From an uncultured Lachnospiraceae bacterium (GTDB lineage Bacteria > Bacillota > Clostridia > Lachnospirales > Lachnospiraceae), in assembly GCA_910576895.1 (NCBI GenBank), contig CAJTJZ010000008.1, positions 28,047-83,695 on the forward strand: a stretch of 55,649 bases of DNA, written 5' to 3'. A program made the position numbers and the translations under genes. How positions within the stretch are numbered: the stretch's first letter is position 1; the number at the start of each line of letters is the position of its first letter. The notes beneath the pieces were generated by a model. That model was not told the origin of the DNA, searched no databases, and saw nothing but the letters and a program-made list of their open reading frames with translations. Below, piece by piece: positions 7,953 to 16,235 of the stretch.

Positions 7953-9686
7953 ATGATTGGTTATATTTGTAAGTATACCCCTATTGAAATTTTTGAAGCT
8001 TTTGGTAAAGAAGTAAAGAAAATTGAACCAGATGTAGCAAATTTTAATCAAGCAGATACTTTGCTTCATCCTAATTTATGTAGTTTTGCAAAAGGAATTG
8101 TAGAAACTATTTTAGAACAAGGGCAAGATTATGAAGCAATTATCTTAACAACTTGTTGTGATAGTATTCGCAGAGTCTATGATGTATTAAAAGAGAAATT
8201 ATTAAATACTTTTGTTTATATTTTAGATGTTCCAAGAATTGCAGGACACGCTGGGTGTTCTTTATATGAAAAACGAATACGGGAAATGCTTCAAAAATAT
8301 GAAGAATTTTCTGGAGAAGTTTTTGATGAAAAAATATTGGAGAAAATTCTTAAACAGAAGATACAAGAAAAGGAAGAAAAGAAAGAACATATAAATCAAG
8401 ATTTGCATAACATGAAAAGAGATAAAAATATAAAAATCGGTATTTTAGGTGCAAGAGCAAATCCAGCAATTTATAAAATTTTAGAGAATCGTCCAGTGAC
8501 AATTTTATTTGATTTAACTTGTACAGGCTTTGGAAGAAGGCTTTCTTTAGAAAAGGATGTATTTCCTAGTTATATTAGAGGATTATTAGGGCAATTTCCC
8601 TGTATGCGAATGAAAGCAGCATCGAATCGAGACCAAATGATTCAAAAATATGCAGATCTTGCAGATGGTATTATTTATCATACAGTACAGTTTTGTGATA
8701 ATTATTCCTATGAATATGCATGGCTGAAAGAAACATTAAAAAAGCCAATGCTTCTTTTGGAAACAGATTATAGTAAACAAAGTTATGGGCAGATCTTAAC
8801 ACGTATGGAAGCATTTTTAGAATCATTATCTTTGCCTCATGTGGCAGCAGTAAATAGAAATCGTAAAATAGAAAAGAAAACATATGCAAAGAAGACGGAG
8901 GGCGATAAGATGTATGTACTTGGAATTGATAGTGGTTCTACTTCCACAAATGCAGTCATTCTTAATGAAAATCAAGAAATGAAAGCATTTTCTGTAGTAC
9001 GAACAGGAGCGAAAGCAGGAGAAAGTGCAGAGCGTGTAGTAAAGGAAGTATTAGAAAAGGCGAAATTAAAACGGGAGCAGATTTCCTATATTGTATCCAC
9101 AGGATATGGACGAGTTAGTATTCCTTTTGCAGATGAAACAGTAACAGAAATTAGTTGTCATGGGAAAGGGGCTCATTATTTTAATCCAAATGTGCGTACT
9201 ATTTTAGATATTGGAGGACAGGACAGTAAAGTAATTAAATTAGATTCAGAAGGAGAAGTCATAGATTTTGTAATGAATGATAAATGTGCAGCAGGAACAG
9301 GACGTTTTTTAGAAGCAATTGCTCGTACTTTAGAAGTAGAAATTGAAGAACTTGGAGCAATTGCTCTAAAATCAAAAGAGGAAATTATAATTACAAGTAT
9401 GTGTACTGTATTTGCAGAATCCGAAGTGATTTCTCTAATTGCCAATAATAAAGAAAAAGCAGATATTGCAAATGGAATCTGTCATGCTATTGCATCAAAA
9501 GCGTTTTCTATGATAAGACGTGTAGGTTTAGAACCAGAAGTGATGATGACAGGAGGCGTGGCACAAAATCTTGGTGTTGTACATGCAGTAGAAGAAAAAA
9601 TACAAAATAAATTATATATTTGCAAAGAACCAGAAATTGTTGGAGCAGTTGGGGCAGCAATGTATGCTATTTCTAAGTTAAGATAA
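7953..9686 (+). CDS. Fused 2-hydroxyacyl-CoA dehydratase-type subunit and activator ATPase (HgdC/BcrAD/BadFG domain)
   Basis: 577 residues in one frame. Residues 1-300 look like a shorter HgdB-type subunit: YICKYTPIEIFEAFG, HPNLCSF, LTTCCDSIRRVYD and VQFCDNYSYEYAWLKE. Residues 320-577 are an ASKHA ATPase activator: LGIDSGSTSTNAV (phosphate 1), LDIGGQDSKVI (phosphate 2), TGGVAQN (adenosine), and the two cysteines that share a [4Fe-4S] cluster at the dimer interface, Cys445 in NDKCAAGTGR and Cys484 in TSMCTVFAESEV. Activators normally drive ATP-dependent one-electron transfer into the dehydratase-type partner, here the preceding gene product. The two halves are normally separate genes. Codon 320 is an ATG preceded by a good ribosome binding site, so a free 258-residue activator may also be made. 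Confidence 0.88.
   Translation: MIGYICKYTPIEIFEAFGKEVKKIEPDVANFNQADTLLHPNLCSFAKGIVETILEQGQDYEAIILTTCCDSIRRVYDVLKEKLLNTFVYILDVPRIAGHAGCSLYEKRIREMLQKYEEFSGEVFDEKILEKILKQKIQEKEEKKEHINQDLHNMKRDKNIKIGILGARANPAIYKILENRPVTILFDLTCTGFGRRLSLEKDVFPSYIRGLLGQFPCMRMKAASNRDQMIQKYADLADGIIYHTVQFCDNYSYEYAWLKETLKKPMLLLETDYSKQSYGQILTRMEAFLESLSLPHVAAVNRNRKIEKKTYAKKTEGDKMYVLGIDSGSTSTNAVILNENQEMKAFSVVRTGAKAGESAERVVKEVLEKAKLKREQISYIVSTGYGRVSIPFADETVTEISCHGKGAHYFNPNVRTILDIGGQDSKVIKLDSEGEVIDFVMNDKCAAGTGRFLEAIARTLEVEIEELGAIALKSKEEIIITSMCTVFAESEVISLIANNKEKADIANGICHAIASKAFSMIRRVGLEPEVMMTGGVAQNLGVVHAVEEKIQNKLYICKEPEIVGAVGAAMYAISKLR
8897..8912 (+). promoter_or_regulatory. Internal ribosome binding site and start codon inside the dehydratase-activator fusion
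   Basis: GGAGGG at 8897-8902 is followed after 7 bases by an in-frame ATG at 8910, exactly where the activator domain begins (MYVLGIDSGS). The protein from here would have 258 residues, the normal size of a stand-alone activator. Confidence 0.55.
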
Positions 9687-9707
9687 TAAAGAAAGATAGA
9701 TAAAAAT

Positions 9708-10421
9708 ATGATAAAAATAGGAATTTGTGAAGATGATATTACACAACAAAAATATTTAAAACAGGAAATTACATTATATTATAAGCAAAAGAAACAGGAA
9801 ATATTAGTAGAAACTTTTGAAAGTGCAGAGGAATTATTATTTTGTTATCCCATAGATTTACCATTTTTTTGTTTAATTTTAGATATTAAAATGAAAGAAA
9901 TGAATGGTATGACCCTTGCAATGGAGATTCGGAAACGGGATAAGGAAATACAAATTATTTTTATTACAGGAGATAAGGATTTTGTTTTTGATGGTTATAA
10001 AGTGGGAGCTGTAAGATATATTTTAAAGCCATATCATAGTAATGAATTAATCGAAGCTTTAGAACATATAGAGTTACCAGAAAAAAATAAAGTGCAAGAA
10101 GCGTATTTTTGCTTAAATTATATGGGTGATTTTCTGAAATTAAAAAAATCGGATATTTTTTATGTGGAAGTAAAGGGACATTATATTTTTATTCAAACAA
10201 AAGATGGAGAATATAATTATAAGGAATCTATGAAAAAAATAAAAGAAGAACTAGTAGATAAAAGATTTGTAATGGCAAATCGTTCTATCTTAGTAAATGT
10301 ACAAAATATTGAGAAAATCATAAAGTCAGAATGTATTCTTTGTGATGGAAAAAAAATTAAGGTAAGTCGGGGATGTTATAAATCTTTAAGTGAAGCTTTT
10401 ATTGATTTTTATAAAGAATAA
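9708..10421 (+). CDS. LytTR-family response regulator
   Basis: 237 residues. The receiver domain (1-120) has the acidic pair in ICEDD, the phospho-acceptor Asp in LILDIKMKEMNGM near residue 62, and the Lys in YILKPYHSNEL. A LytTR DNA-binding domain follows from about 135 (DIFYVEVKGHYIFIQTKDG ... RFVMANRSILVNVQNIEKI). Regulators of this type (AgrA, VirR, LytR) bind pairs of 9-bp direct repeats spaced by about two helical turns. The expected partner kinase, a GHKL type, lies at 11458, and a fitting direct repeat precedes the ABC exporter at 12328. The gene follows the fusion gene by 21 bp and could partly be read through from it. Confidence 0.9.
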   Translation: MIKIGICEDDITQQKYLKQEITLYYKQKKQEILVETFESAEELLFCYPIDLPFFCLILDIKMKEMNGMTLAMEIRKRDKEIQIIFITGDKDFVFDGYKVGAVRYILKPYHSNELIEALEHIELPEKNKVQEAYFCLNYMGDFLKLKKSDIFYVEVKGHYIFIQTKDGEYNYKESMKKIKEELVDKRFVMANRSILVNVQNIEKIIKSECILCDGKKIKVSRGCYKSLSEAFIDFYKE

Positions 10422-10443
10422 AGGTAATAAGGATAGGAATATA

Positions 10444-10471
10444 GGGAGCAGTCAAAAAACTGACTGCTTCC
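10444..10471 (+). terminator. Hairpin between convergent genes
   Basis: GGGAGCAGTCA at 10444-10454 pairs with TGACTGCTTCC at 10461-10471 (one G-T pair) around a 6-nt A-rich loop. It lies between the LytTR gene and the opposite-strand SUKH gene. There is no long T-run on the plus side, so termination strength is uncertain. Confidence 0.55.
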
Positions 10472-10507
10472 TATAAAGTAATTTAGATTTCTATTGTTTT
10501 TATAATA

Positions 10508-11137
10508 TTAATTTTCTTCAAATCCAACCAAATCTGCATAGCTAAAATAATCAGAATCATCTAATTCTAATGTTTTATCTACATAATATTCCAGCCAATC
10601 AAGAAAATACATAGGTTTCTTATTTTTTGGATTTATTAGTGGTAAGATGCCTGCATCATTGGCAAGATCATAATACCAAACAGTTCCATAGGTATCTTTA
10701 TCCTCTGTATTTACAATTAAAATACTATACATACCACAGCCTTCATGACATAAAAATAAATAGCCTGCATCTATATTGTTTTCTTCCGTTTCAAAAATAG
10801 CATCGTATTCTTCGTCAGAAAGTTGAAAAATATTTAATGGTTTTTCCATGGTATAGGGAAATTTCTCATTGATAGCAACATGAAATTCTGATGATTGTTC
10901 ATTAAGACTATATAGACCATAAAATGGCTGTGTACCACCGTTTGCTATTGTAGTAATAAATTTTCTATAATCTTCGGGCAATGTAATATGATGGTTTTTT
11001 TCATAGTTTGCTACAACTTTTTCTGTTAGTGGTTTTTCCCATTTTGGAGGAAATTCCCCGCAGGGAAATTCTGGATTTTTTGTAGAGAGTTTTTTCATTT
11101 TTTCCATAATCGTATGGATTCGTTCATCAATATTCAT
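10508..11137 (-). CDS. SMI1/KNR4 (SUKH) family protein, immunity-like
   Basis: 209 residues on the minus strand. The SUKH core is seen in the segment LTEKVVANYEKNHHITLPEDYRKFI with the following ANGGTQPFYGLYSL, then a Trp/Tyr-rich acidic C-terminal part (GCGMYSILIV, GTVWYYDLAND). In bacteria SUKH proteins commonly neutralise polymorphic or contact-dependent toxins; some have housekeeping roles. No toxin gene is adjacent. It lies between a response regulator and its probable kinase in the opposite direction, which looks like an insertion into what would otherwise be one regulatory operon. AGGAAAGGAAG ahead of the start serves as ribosome binding site. Confidence 0.82.
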   Translation of the reverse strand: MNIDERIHTIMEKMKKLSTKNPEFPCGEFPPKWEKPLTEKVVANYEKNHHITLPEDYRKFITTIANGGTQPFYGLYSLNEQSSEFHVAINEKFPYTMEKPLNIFQLSDEEYDAIFETEENNIDAGYLFLCHEGCGMYSILIVNTEDKDTYGTVWYYDLANDAGILPLINPKNKKPMYFLDWLEYYVDKTLELDDSDYFSYADLVGFEEN

Positions 11138-11457
11138 TTAACAACTTCCTTTCCTGTAAAAAATGATAATATCATAGGTTACAAATGGTTTTAGCAGTTT
11201 TATAAAATTTTCTTTACAAATGATCGAAGGATTGCTATAATTTTATTATTTCTGTGGTTTGTCTTTAGTAGTGTTTTAAACATAGAAAAATCACGCTAAA
11301 GTTTTGGCTAATGGTCAGATGATATTCTATACTCACTTTAAATTAGTCAACTATTGTATGAACATTTGTTCTTTTTTCATTATACTATAAAGATTCAAGA
11401 AATTCAATATTAAATTTCAATTTTTTTATTTATGATAGATAAGAAAGGGAAATAAAT
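11138..11457. other. Gene-free 320-bp divergent region
   Basis: This gap separates the minus-strand SUKH gene from the plus-strand kinase gene. It should hold promoters for both. On the plus strand a TATACT at 11381-11386 and an overlapping TATAAA at 11386-11391 could be -10 elements, with a small inverted repeat GAACA-TT-TGTTC at 11360-11371 upstream. I find no convincing -35 and no short coding frame for a signal peptide. Confidence 0.4.
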
Positions 11458-12156
11458 ATGTTAGTAATTACAATACTTTTTCTTATTATATTATTTTTTA
11501 ATAAACGAAGGCAAGAACAGTATTTTTACGAATATCAGGATAAAATTATGTCGATGCAGTTAGAGGAAATAAATCATATTTATATGACTATGCGTGAATG
11601 GCGACATGATTATCATAATCATATGCAGAAAATTCGTGCACATTTAGCATTAAATGAATTGAAAGAAGTCAATGATTATATTGATCAAATGGAAACACAA
11701 TTAAATACAATTGATTTAAAATATAAAACAGGAAATACTGGTATTGATGCTATTTTAAATAGTAAATTGACATTAGCGGAAGAAAATGGATTAGAGATTA
11801 AATGTGATGCAAAACTGCCAGAGCTTATACCAATTAATCAGGTAGATTTATGTATATTATTAGGAAATTTAATTGATAATGCAATTGAGGCTTGTGAAAA
11901 AATAGAAGGAAAACAGCGAAAATTTTTAAGAATTTATCTATGTGTTATGAAAAGTCAGTTATATATTTCTGTTAGTAATGCAACCAATGAAGTGGTACGA
12001 AAACTTGATAAGGAATATATTACAAATAAACGGGGAAATCATGGATATGGCTTGCGGCGTATTAATCTAATTGTAGAAAAATATAAAGGATTTATTAATC
12101 GTCAAAATGAACCGGGAGTTTTTGCAACAGAAGTTATGCTGCCATTTGAGGAATAA
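11458..12156 (+). CDS. GHKL-type sensor histidine kinase, short form
   Basis: 232 residues. A single N-terminal hydrophobic segment (about residues 2-14) is followed by a coiled stretch, the phospho-acceptor region MREWRHDYHNHM with the His in RHDYHNH near residue 55, and a GHKL ATPase domain with the N box LIDNAIEACEKI and the G box HGYGLRRINLIVEKYKG. AgrC-like kinases usually have about 430 residues and six membrane passes; this one has almost no sensor portion, so the signal must come from another protein, plausibly the ABC exporter encoded next, or from a single-pass dimer contact. It is the likely partner of the LytTR regulator at 9708. A GAAAGGGAAA site precedes the ATG. Confidence 0.85.
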   Translation: MLVITILFLIILFFNKRRQEQYFYEYQDKIMSMQLEEINHIYMTMREWRHDYHNHMQKIRAHLALNELKEVNDYIDQMETQLNTIDLKYKTGNTGIDAILNSKLTLAEENGLEIKCDAKLPELIPINQVDLCILLGNLIDNAIEACEKIEGKQRKFLRIYLCVMKSQLYISVSNATNEVVRKLDKEYITNKRGNHGYGLRRINLIVEKYKGFINRQNEPGVFATEVMLPFEE

Positions 12157-12195
12157 GCAAGTGGAGTAAGACTTCTGTTTCTTTATGAAAAGCAG

Positions 12196-12258
12196 TTTAG
12201 GAACGATTTTTTGCAATTTAGGAACTTTTTCCCTATGGATTTATATATTTGTTATACT
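12196..12258 (+). promoter_or_regulatory. LytTR-type direct repeat and extended -10 promoter of the ABC exporter operon
   Basis: TTTAGGAAC occurs at 12196-12204 and again at 12217-12225, exactly 21 bp apart, each preceded by CAGT or CAAT. This spacing (9-bp site plus 12-bp gap) is the arrangement bound by AgrA-like LytTR regulators; read on the other strand the core is GTTCCTAAA, near but not identical to the consensus. Twenty-seven bases downstream an extended -10, TGTTATACT at 12250-12258, is present without a good -35, as expected for an activator-dependent promoter. Confidence 0.6.
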
Positions 12259-12327
12259 TAAGATAAATTATATTGATGGTCAAAAGAACTGATTGTTCAG
12301 TATAAATAGAAATGGGGGAAAGAAAAA

Positions 12328-14226
12328 ATGAAACAATATGGGCTTATTTCAAATATTATATTTATTTATAAAAATTTATTTCAATTCGAAAAAAAAACAA
12401 AGATACTATTACCAGTTTTTATTATTAGTCAGATTTTACTTGTGAGTGTTCCCGTTTTAATTCCTGCTAGAGCAGTCTATGTAATCGAACATAAACTTGG
12501 TATTACTGATTTTTTTTATGAAGTAGGGGCTTTGATTCTTTTTTATGGAATTTTATTGCTTGTACATCAAGTATCGGAACAGTTTTATCAGCACTATATA
12601 GTCATTTTTAGAACTTATGGGTTTATGGGAAAATTAATAGAAAAAAGTATGACAGGAGATTATTGTAACTGGGAATCAAATAAAAATCAAAAGCAGATTG
12701 GAAAAGCTGCTATGGCAATTGGAGGGAACGCTTTTGGAATCGAACGTGTTTATAGAGAATTACCAAATGCAATCATTCATTTTATTGGAATGATAGTATT
12801 TGGCGGAGCAATTCTTACGGTAGATATTCGTATTCTTTTTATCTTAGTTTTTATGCTTTTATGTAATCTGTATTTTAATCAATTTGCAAGAAATTATATG
12901 AATTCTGTTATGGAGGAAAATACAGAAATTTCAAGAAAAATGGGAATTATAGAGAGAAGTGCATTAGAACCCACTTTTGGAAAAGATGCCAGAATTTATC
13001 GAATGGAATCATGGTTACATCGTATTTTATTTGATTATAGGGATCAAGGATGTGCATGGCAGAAGCGTGTTGAAAAAAGGTGGTATCTGCCTGCAGCATC
13101 AGACACTATTTTTATAGCACTTCGTGATGGATTTGCTTATATTCTTTTTATTCGTATGGCATTTCGTGGTAAAATTTCTTTATCTGAACTTACACTTATG
13201 CTTGGTATTGTAGCAAGATTTTCTGATTGGATTTTTGGTTTTGTAAATGCTTGTATGGAAATAAAGACAGCAGATAAATTGATTGTGGAGTTTCGAAAAA
13301 CATTAGATATGCCAGATAGTTTTCATCATAAAGAAATTTCCTTAGATCAAATGGAAACAGGGGATACAATAAAAGAAAAGAAAAGAAAGAAGATACAAAC
13401 ATCAATAAATAAAAATATAACTATACCAAAAATACAGTTAAAATTTGCACCAGAGATTGAACTTAAAGATGTTTCTTTTTGTTATGGAGAAGAAGAACAA
13501 GAGATATTGTCGGATATTAATCTTCATATTCATTCTGGTGAAAGAATTGCAATTGTTGGAGCAAATGGGGCTGGAAAAACAACACTTGTAAAACTTTTAT
13601 GTGGTTTTTATCATCCAACAAAAGGGGAAATTTTTGTTAATCATAGATTAATTGAGGATTATATTATAGAAGATTATTTTAAAATGGTTGGAGTTGTATT
13701 TCAGGATATGGATATCTTATCGATTTCCATAGTGAGTATTGTATCAGGAAAAGAAAAAAAAGAAACTGATATGAAACGATTTTGGGAGGCTGTGGAACAA
13801 GCAGGGATTCGGAAAAAAATTGAAAGTTTGGAACAAAAAGAAGATACTTATCTTGGCTTGACTTTTGATGAACATGGTATTCAGCTTTCTGGTGGAGAAA
13901 CACAAAAATTAATGTTGGCAAGATGTATTTATAAAAATGCACCATTTTTAATTCTTGATGAGCCAACATCAGCCCTTGATCCCATTGCAGAAAGTGCTAT
14001 TTATGAGGAATATCATGATTTAACAGAAAAGAAAACAAGTATTTTTATTTCTCATCGACTTGCTAGTACAAAGTTTTGTGATAGGATTTTATTTTTAGAA
14101 AACGGGAAGATTATAGAAGAAGGAAGCCATCAAGAACTTTTGGATAAAAAAGGACGTTATGCAGAGATTTATCATATTCAAAGTCATTATTATAAGGAAG
14201 AAAAGAAGGGAGAAGAAAGCATATGA
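12328..14226 (+). CDS. ABC exporter half-transporter (membrane plus ATPase), first subunit
   Basis: 632 residues. The N-terminal half has about five to six hydrophobic membrane segments (residues 25-310), then a charged linker near 345-375 and an ATPase domain with Walker A GANGAGKTTL, Q-loop GVVFQDMDIL, signature LSGGETQK, Walker B FLILDEPTSALD and switch His in FISHRLAS. All catalytic residues look intact. It overlaps the next gene by 4 bp (ATGA), and the two almost certainly form a heterodimeric type IV exporter. The linked LytTR/GHKL two-component genes and the direct-repeat promoter suggest export of, or defence against, a peptide. No peptide precursor or peptidase domain is visible. Confidence 0.88.
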   Translation: MKQYGLISNIIFIYKNLFQFEKKTKILLPVFIISQILLVSVPVLIPARAVYVIEHKLGITDFFYEVGALILFYGILLLVHQVSEQFYQHYIVIFRTYGFMGKLIEKSMTGDYCNWESNKNQKQIGKAAMAIGGNAFGIERVYRELPNAIIHFIGMIVFGGAILTVDIRILFILVFMLLCNLYFNQFARNYMNSVMEENTEISRKMGIIERSALEPTFGKDARIYRMESWLHRILFDYRDQGCAWQKRVEKRWYLPAASDTIFIALRDGFAYILFIRMAFRGKISLSELTLMLGIVARFSDWIFGFVNACMEIKTADKLIVEFRKTLDMPDSFHHKEISLDQMETGDTIKEKKRKKIQTSINKNITIPKIQLKFAPEIELKDVSFCYGEEEQEILSDINLHIHSGERIAIVGANGAGKTTLVKLLCGFYHPTKGEIFVNHRLIEDYIIEDYFKMVGVVFQDMDILSISIVSIVSGKEKKETDMKRFWEAVEQAGIRKKIESLEQKEDTYLGLTFDEHGIQLSGGETQKLMLARCIYKNAPFLILDEPTSALDPIAESAIYEEYHDLTEKKTSIFISHRLASTKFCDRILFLENGKIIEEGSHQELLDKKGRYAEIYHIQSHYYKEEKKGEESI

Positions 14227-16034
14227 AAGAAAAAGAAAAAAAGAATGAATTTTATAAAATGCTGTATTTATTAGGATTTTTAAAAGAAATGAATCCATGG
14301 TTTTTTCCACTTTCTTTTCTAAGGAGTTTATGTTCTTGTGCAAGAACCGTATGTAATCTTATTATAACAGCAAAGACATTGGATAATATTATCATTGGAA
14401 AATCAGAGAAAGAAGTTCTTTTTTTTGTAATTATTATGGTGGTTTCTAATATGATATTAACACTTCTTATGCATGCAATAGATAAAATATTAATTGTAAT
14501 AGGAAGAAAAATAGGGGATACGGCTGACATTATGATAACAAAAAAAGCTTTAACTATGGATTATCAGATATTAGAAACGATAGAAATACAAAATAAGATT
14601 GAAAGTGTTAGAGAAGGAATGAATGCCAGAGGGGATTTTCGTACTTATTGTCAAAATATAACGCAAATGCTTTCTTGCTTTTTCTATGGAATTTCTGCAT
14701 TTCTTATTTTACTAAAGCTTGTTTTTCAAGTAAAAGAAGCAGGACTTGTTTTATTTTTTTTAATTTTCATTGTAGCTATTTTTAATTTTAAGATGTTAAA
14801 GAAAGCAAATCAGATGGAATATGATTTTTTTCAAGATTGTATTCCGCTAAATCGGGAATTTCGATTTTTTTATAATTTTATTCAAGATTATCATAAAGGA
14901 AAACAGGTAAGAATTTATGATATGACTTCTATGTTATTACATATGATGAAAGAAAGAGAAAATTATTCTATGAAAAAATTAAGAAAAAATAGAGAAAAAC
15001 AAGTTTGCTATCAATCAAAAATGCAAATAGTAAATTCCTGTTTGATTCTCTTTATTAGTTATCTTTTTGTAGGAATAAAAACAATTCAGGGTGAGATTTC
15101 GATTGGTAATATGACATTATATGTTGGTGCAATTACAAGTTTTGTACAAGCAATTACAGAATTTATTTCTTTTTCCTCTTATGTAGTAACAGGAAGTAAA
15201 TATCTTTGTAATTATACAGAATTTTTAGAATTAAAAAATGAAAAATATCAAGGAACATTGCCAATTGAAAAACGGTTAGATAATGAATATGAATTAGAAT
15301 TTCGGAATGTATCTTTTCATTATCCAAATAGTAAAGAAGATATATTAAAACATATTACAGCAAAAATAAAAGTGGGAGGAAAAATGGCAATTGTAGGGAG
15401 AAACGGTTCAGGAAAGTCCACATTTATTAAGCTGTTATGTCGTCTTTATGATCCAACAGAAGGTGAAATTTTATTAAATAATATTGACATTCGAAAATAT
15501 GATTATGATGAATATAGACGAATTTTCAGTGTAGTATTTCAAGATTTTAAATTACTTTCTTTTTCTATTGCAGGAAATGTAGCAGCAGATACTTCTTATG
15601 ATAAAGAAAAGGTGTGGCTTTGTCTTAAAAAAACAGGACTTTCTGAAAGAGTAAAGGAAATGCCAAAAGGAATCGAAACAGTGATTTATAAGCAGGAAGA
15701 GGAAGGCGTGGAAATTTCTGGTGGTGAGGAACAAAAATTAGCCATTGCAAGAGCATTATATAAAGATGCTGCTATTATGATACTTGATGAGCCAACAGCA
15801 GCTCTTGATCCTATTTCTGAATTGGAAATTTATGAACAATTTAATGAAATGGTGCAGGAAAAAACAGCGATTTATATTTCACATCGTATGTCAAGCTGTC
15901 GATTTTGTGAAAATATTCTTGTTTTTGATGATGGAAATATGATACAGCATGGCAGTCATGAAGAATTATTAAAACAAGAGAAAGGACTTTATGCAAAGCT
16001 TTGGAATGCACAAGCACAATATTATAAGAGATAG
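14223..16034 (+). CDS. ABC exporter half-transporter (membrane plus ATPase), second subunit
   Basis: 603 residues with the same layout as its neighbour: hydrophobic membrane segments up to about residue 320 and a C-terminal ATPase domain with Walker A GRNGSGKSTF, Q-loop SVVFQDFKLL, signature ISGGEEQK, Walker B IMILDEPTAALD and switch His in YISHRMSS. Neither subunit shows the degenerate Walker B that marks one site in many heterodimeric exporters, so both ATP sites may be active. Start ATG 14223 overlaps the preceding stop, implying translational coupling. It is the last gene before a structured 120-bp element. Confidence 0.88.
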   Translation: MKEKEKKNEFYKMLYLLGFLKEMNPWFFPLSFLRSLCSCARTVCNLIITAKTLDNIIIGKSEKEVLFFVIIMVVSNMILTLLMHAIDKILIVIGRKIGDTADIMITKKALTMDYQILETIEIQNKIESVREGMNARGDFRTYCQNITQMLSCFFYGISAFLILLKLVFQVKEAGLVLFFLIFIVAIFNFKMLKKANQMEYDFFQDCIPLNREFRFFYNFIQDYHKGKQVRIYDMTSMLLHMMKERENYSMKKLRKNREKQVCYQSKMQIVNSCLILFISYLFVGIKTIQGEISIGNMTLYVGAITSFVQAITEFISFSSYVVTGSKYLCNYTEFLELKNEKYQGTLPIEKRLDNEYELEFRNVSFHYPNSKEDILKHITAKIKVGGKMAIVGRNGSGKSTFIKLLCRLYDPTEGEILLNNIDIRKYDYDEYRRIFSVVFQDFKLLSFSIAGNVAADTSYDKEKVWLCLKKTGLSERVKEMPKGIETVIYKQEEEGVEISGGEEQKLAIARALYKDAAIMILDEPTAALDPISELEIYEQFNEMVQEKTAIYISHRMSSCRFCENILVFDDGNMIQHGSHEELLKQEKGLYAKLWNAQAQYYKR

Positions 16035-16070
16035 TCTTGTGCTTTCTATTATGCTACGGTATAATATGAT

Positions 16071-16189
16071 GTGCACGACCGCATAAGGTAGGTCATGCCC
16101 ATTTGAGCATGACAAGAAGTAAGCTATTTCGTGGCTGCGGTCGGCACGAACTCACGAGCGAAAAAAGGAAAAATTTTTCGCTCGTGAGT
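16071..16189. repeat. Structured multi-hairpin element (MITE-like or non-coding RNA candidate)
   Basis: Three inverted repeats fill 119 bp. The outer one pairs GTGCACGACCGCA (16071-16083) with TGCGGTCGGCAC (16136-16147), perfect except for one bulged A. Inside it GTCATGC (16092-16098) pairs with GCATGAC (16107-16113). Next to it ACTCACGAGCGAAAAA (16150-16165) pairs perfectly over 16 bp with 16174-16189 around an 8-nt loop. The element is noticeably more GC-rich than its surroundings. The T-run lies inside the last stem rather than after it, so this is not a standard terminator. Confidence 0.6.
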
Positions 16190-16235
16190 ATAGTAGATTA
16201 TATCACATTATTTCAAGTGAAAGAGGGAATATAAT

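Noticed and set aside
6689..9686. Classical glutarate-type fermentation cluster (HgdABC)
   Set aside because: There is no CoA-transferase, dehydrogenase or separate A/B subunit set nearby, so assignment to a specific 2-hydroxyacyl-CoA pathway is not supported.
16150..16189. Perfect 16-bp hairpin considered as an ordinary terminator of the exporter operon
   Set aside because: The T-run is inside the stem and no T-run follows the right arm; together with the adjacent stems it fits a structured element better, though some termination is possible.
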